Shown: piece after piece, positions 62,735-64,000 of the stretch
How the letters are laid out: the number at the start of each line of letters is the position of its first letter
How positions within the stretch are numbered: position 1 is the stretch's first letter
Notes under the pieces: model-generated
What the model was told of the DNA's origin: nothing
What the model saw: only the letters and a program-made list of their open reading frames with translations
The model's database searches: none
DNA from: Alphaproteobacteria bacterium
GTDB taxonomy: Bacteria > Pseudomonadota > Alphaproteobacteria > Rhodobacterales > Rhodobacteraceae
Direction: 5' to 3'
Length of the DNA stretch: 64,000 nucleotides
NCBI GenBank assembly: GCA_030429495.1
Contig: JAUIFH010000005.1
Coordinates: forward strand, 248,001 to 312,000
Made by a program: the position numbers and the translations under genes

Positions 62735-64000
62735 ATGACCACGTTCGACAATCTGCCGCCGATGCTTGACGCCGACGCGCTCAACGCTCTGGCCCAGCGT
62801 CTGTGGGGACTCGACGGCACGGTCCGGCCCCTCGTGTCGGAGCGCGACCAGAACGCACGAATCGACACGGATGCCGGCAGTTTCGTGCTCAAGATTGCCA
62901 ATTCGGGCGAAGATCCGGACCAGATCGCATTGCAGAACGCTGCCATGACGCATCTAGCCACGGCTGGCGTCGCCGGCGTGCCGCGCGTGGTGCCGACCCT
63001 TCAGGGCGACATGACCGAGACCGTGGAGGCTCGCGGGGAATCCTGCATTGCCCGCCTCGTGACATGGCTGGATGGTCCCCTCCTCAGCCAGTCACAACGC
63101 AGCGCCGCCCAGCTCCGCGATCTCGGCGCTTTCATGGGCCGCCTGACCCGGGGCTTTCAGGGCTTCGGCCACCCGGCCGCCTTCCGGAAGGACTTTCTCT
63201 GGTCGCTCGACCATGTCGCGGGTCTGCGCCCCTGGCTCGCCGATATCGGGGACCCTGCCAGCCGCGCATTGGTCACGGCGCTGTTCGACCGCCATACGGC
63301 GACCATCCAGCCACGGCTGGCAGCGCTGCGCGCGTCAGTTCTGCATCAGGACGCCAATGATAACAACGTGATCGTCGATCCGGCCGACCCTGCCCGCATC
63401 GCCGGGATCATCGACTTCGGCGACATGGCCTTTGGCCGCACGATCAACGAACTGGCGATCACGCTGGCCTATGCATTGCTGGATGCGCCGGACCTTTACA
63501 CGGCGATGCGCGTGGTGATCGAAGGCTATACCGCCGAATTCGCGATCACCGAGGACGAGGCGGACGTCGTCTATGACCTCATGCGGATGCGGCTTGCGGC
63601 AAGCGTCGCGATCTCCTCCCACCGGATCAAGGAGCATCCGGAGAACGAGTACCTCCTGATTTCTCAGGCACCCGCCTTTGCGCTGCTCGAACGGCTGGAC
63701 GCGATTGACCCCGGCTTCATGATCGCGCTCTGCCGAAGGGCTGCGGGCTTTGCGGCGACTCGGGCGGAACCGGCCGTCCGGCAGTATCTGGCTGAAGCGG
63801 TGTCCTCCCCCCTTTTCGTACCGGACGTGGCGACGTCGGCGCGGATCGCGGTGCTGACGGGCGGGGTGCATGAGGGGATGCCGGCATTTTCGGACCACGC
63901 ATTCGATGGCTGGTTCGCCGCACGACGTCCGGCCGGACTGCCCGGGAATGTGGGTTTCTACGGACTTGGCGCCTATGGCGAGGCGCGCAGCGTCTATGCC
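62735..64000 (+). CDS. Aminoglycoside-phosphotransferase-fold kinase, N-terminal part of a probable multidomain aminotransferase (3' end outside window)
   Basis: The frame is open for 422 codons to the last base. Residues 1-330 form a small-molecule kinase of the APH/choline-kinase fold: ATP lysine K53, catalytic loop H204-Q-D206 to N211 and metal Asp227 in IIDFGDMAF. After residue 330 the sequence (ending GFYGLGAYGEARSVYA) matches my recollection of the linker before an M23-like domain in roughly 1000-residue alphaproteobacterial proteins that end in a class III aminotransferase. If so, it would couple phosphorylation of an amino alcohol or hydroxylysine-like substrate to a PLP-dependent phospholyase. 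GGAGGAGG precedes the ATG. Confidence 0.78.
   Translation, partial: MTTFDNLPPMLDADALNALAQRLWGLDGTVRPLVSERDQNARIDTDAGSFVLKIANSGEDPDQIALQNAAMTHLATAGVAGVPRVVPTLQGDMTETVEARGESCIARLVTWLDGPLLSQSQRSAAQLRDLGAFMGRLTRGFQGFGHPAAFRKDFLWSLDHVAGLRPWLADIGDPASRALVTALFDRHTATIQPRLAALRASVLHQDANDNNVIVDPADPARIAGIIDFGDMAFGRTINELAITLAYALLDAPDLYTAMRVVIEGYTAEFAITEDEADVVYDLMRMRLAASVAISSHRIKEHPENEYLLISQAPAFALLERLDAIDPGFMIALCRRAAGFAATRAEPAVRQYLAEAVSSPLFVPDVATSARIAVLTGGVHEGMPAFSDHAFDGWFAARRPAGLPGNVGFYGLGAYGEARSVYA

Overview
This is about 64 kb of GC-rich chromosomal DNA from an alphaproteobacterium, almost certainly a member of the Rhodobacteraceae. The evidence is the blocks ppiD-trpE, trpG-trpD-trpC-moaC-moeA-lexA, gltX-gltA and lptF-lptG-lptD-surA-pdxA-rsmA, a DUF4167 protein, a B12-dependent ribonucleotide reductase, and the alphaproteobacterial LexA site GAAC-N7-GAAC. 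No phage, insertion sequence, CRISPR array or rRNA was seen. Nearly all of it is core housekeeping sequence, so the interest lies mainly in regulatory DNA, small genes and a repeat family.

Layout. 1-3266: a NarL-type two-component pair cut by the left edge, a small DMT-type membrane protein and a Ca2+/Na+ antiporter. 3362-5937: the ilvBN operon behind a complete transcription attenuator (promoter, a leader peptide containing Ile-Leu-Val-Leu-Val, mutually exclusive antiterminator and terminator). 6028-7354: an ECF-like sigma factor flanked by two secreted EF-hand proteins. 7698-7844: a 48-residue basic protein gene. 8052-11735: nrdJ with a candidate NrdR operator, then a tRNA-Pro. 12363-16808: DUF192, a double cold-shock protein, pdxH, fabI, gpt and an aminotransferase. 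16882-27177: ppiD, trpE, a divergent deacetylase with a very long Ala/Glu/Pro linker, trpG, trpD, ung, trpC, moaC, moeA. 27181-32858: lexA with a triple GAAC operator, comEC, gltX, gltA.

32992-43399: a flavodoxin-fold oxidoreductase, holC and pepA, then the envelope operon lptF-lptG-lptD-surA-pdxA-rsmA. 43428-47806: DUF4167, prmC, prfA, a DUF1499 protein and an agmatinase. 47931-54459: an M20 hydrolase, mazG, a lone periplasmic metal-binding protein, a HIT protein, a sulfotransferase-like protein, a nucleoside hydrolase and a membrane protein. 54525-60845: an EEP phosphatase, a CorA/ZntB transporter, tRNA-Gly, RidA, a second ureohydrolase, HNH, VOC, a 36-residue membrane peptide, an esterase and a 3-methyladenine glycosylase. 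60849-64000: a MocR-type regulator divergent from a DUF1127 gene, with two identical TTGTA-N4-TACAA palindromes between them, then a kinase-headed multidomain protein cut by the right edge.

Genes that work together: IlvB and IlvN (branched-chain amino acids); TrpE, TrpG, TrpD and TrpC (tryptophan); MoaC and MoeA (molybdenum cofactor); LptF, LptG and LptD with the chaperone SurA (LPS export and outer-membrane assembly); PrmC, which methylates the GGQ glutamine of PrfA. Three copies of a hairpin plus CCCGG-AGTATTT plus AGAAGAAG repeat sit directly after stop codons, before ilvN, before trpC and between a DUF1499 gene and prfA.
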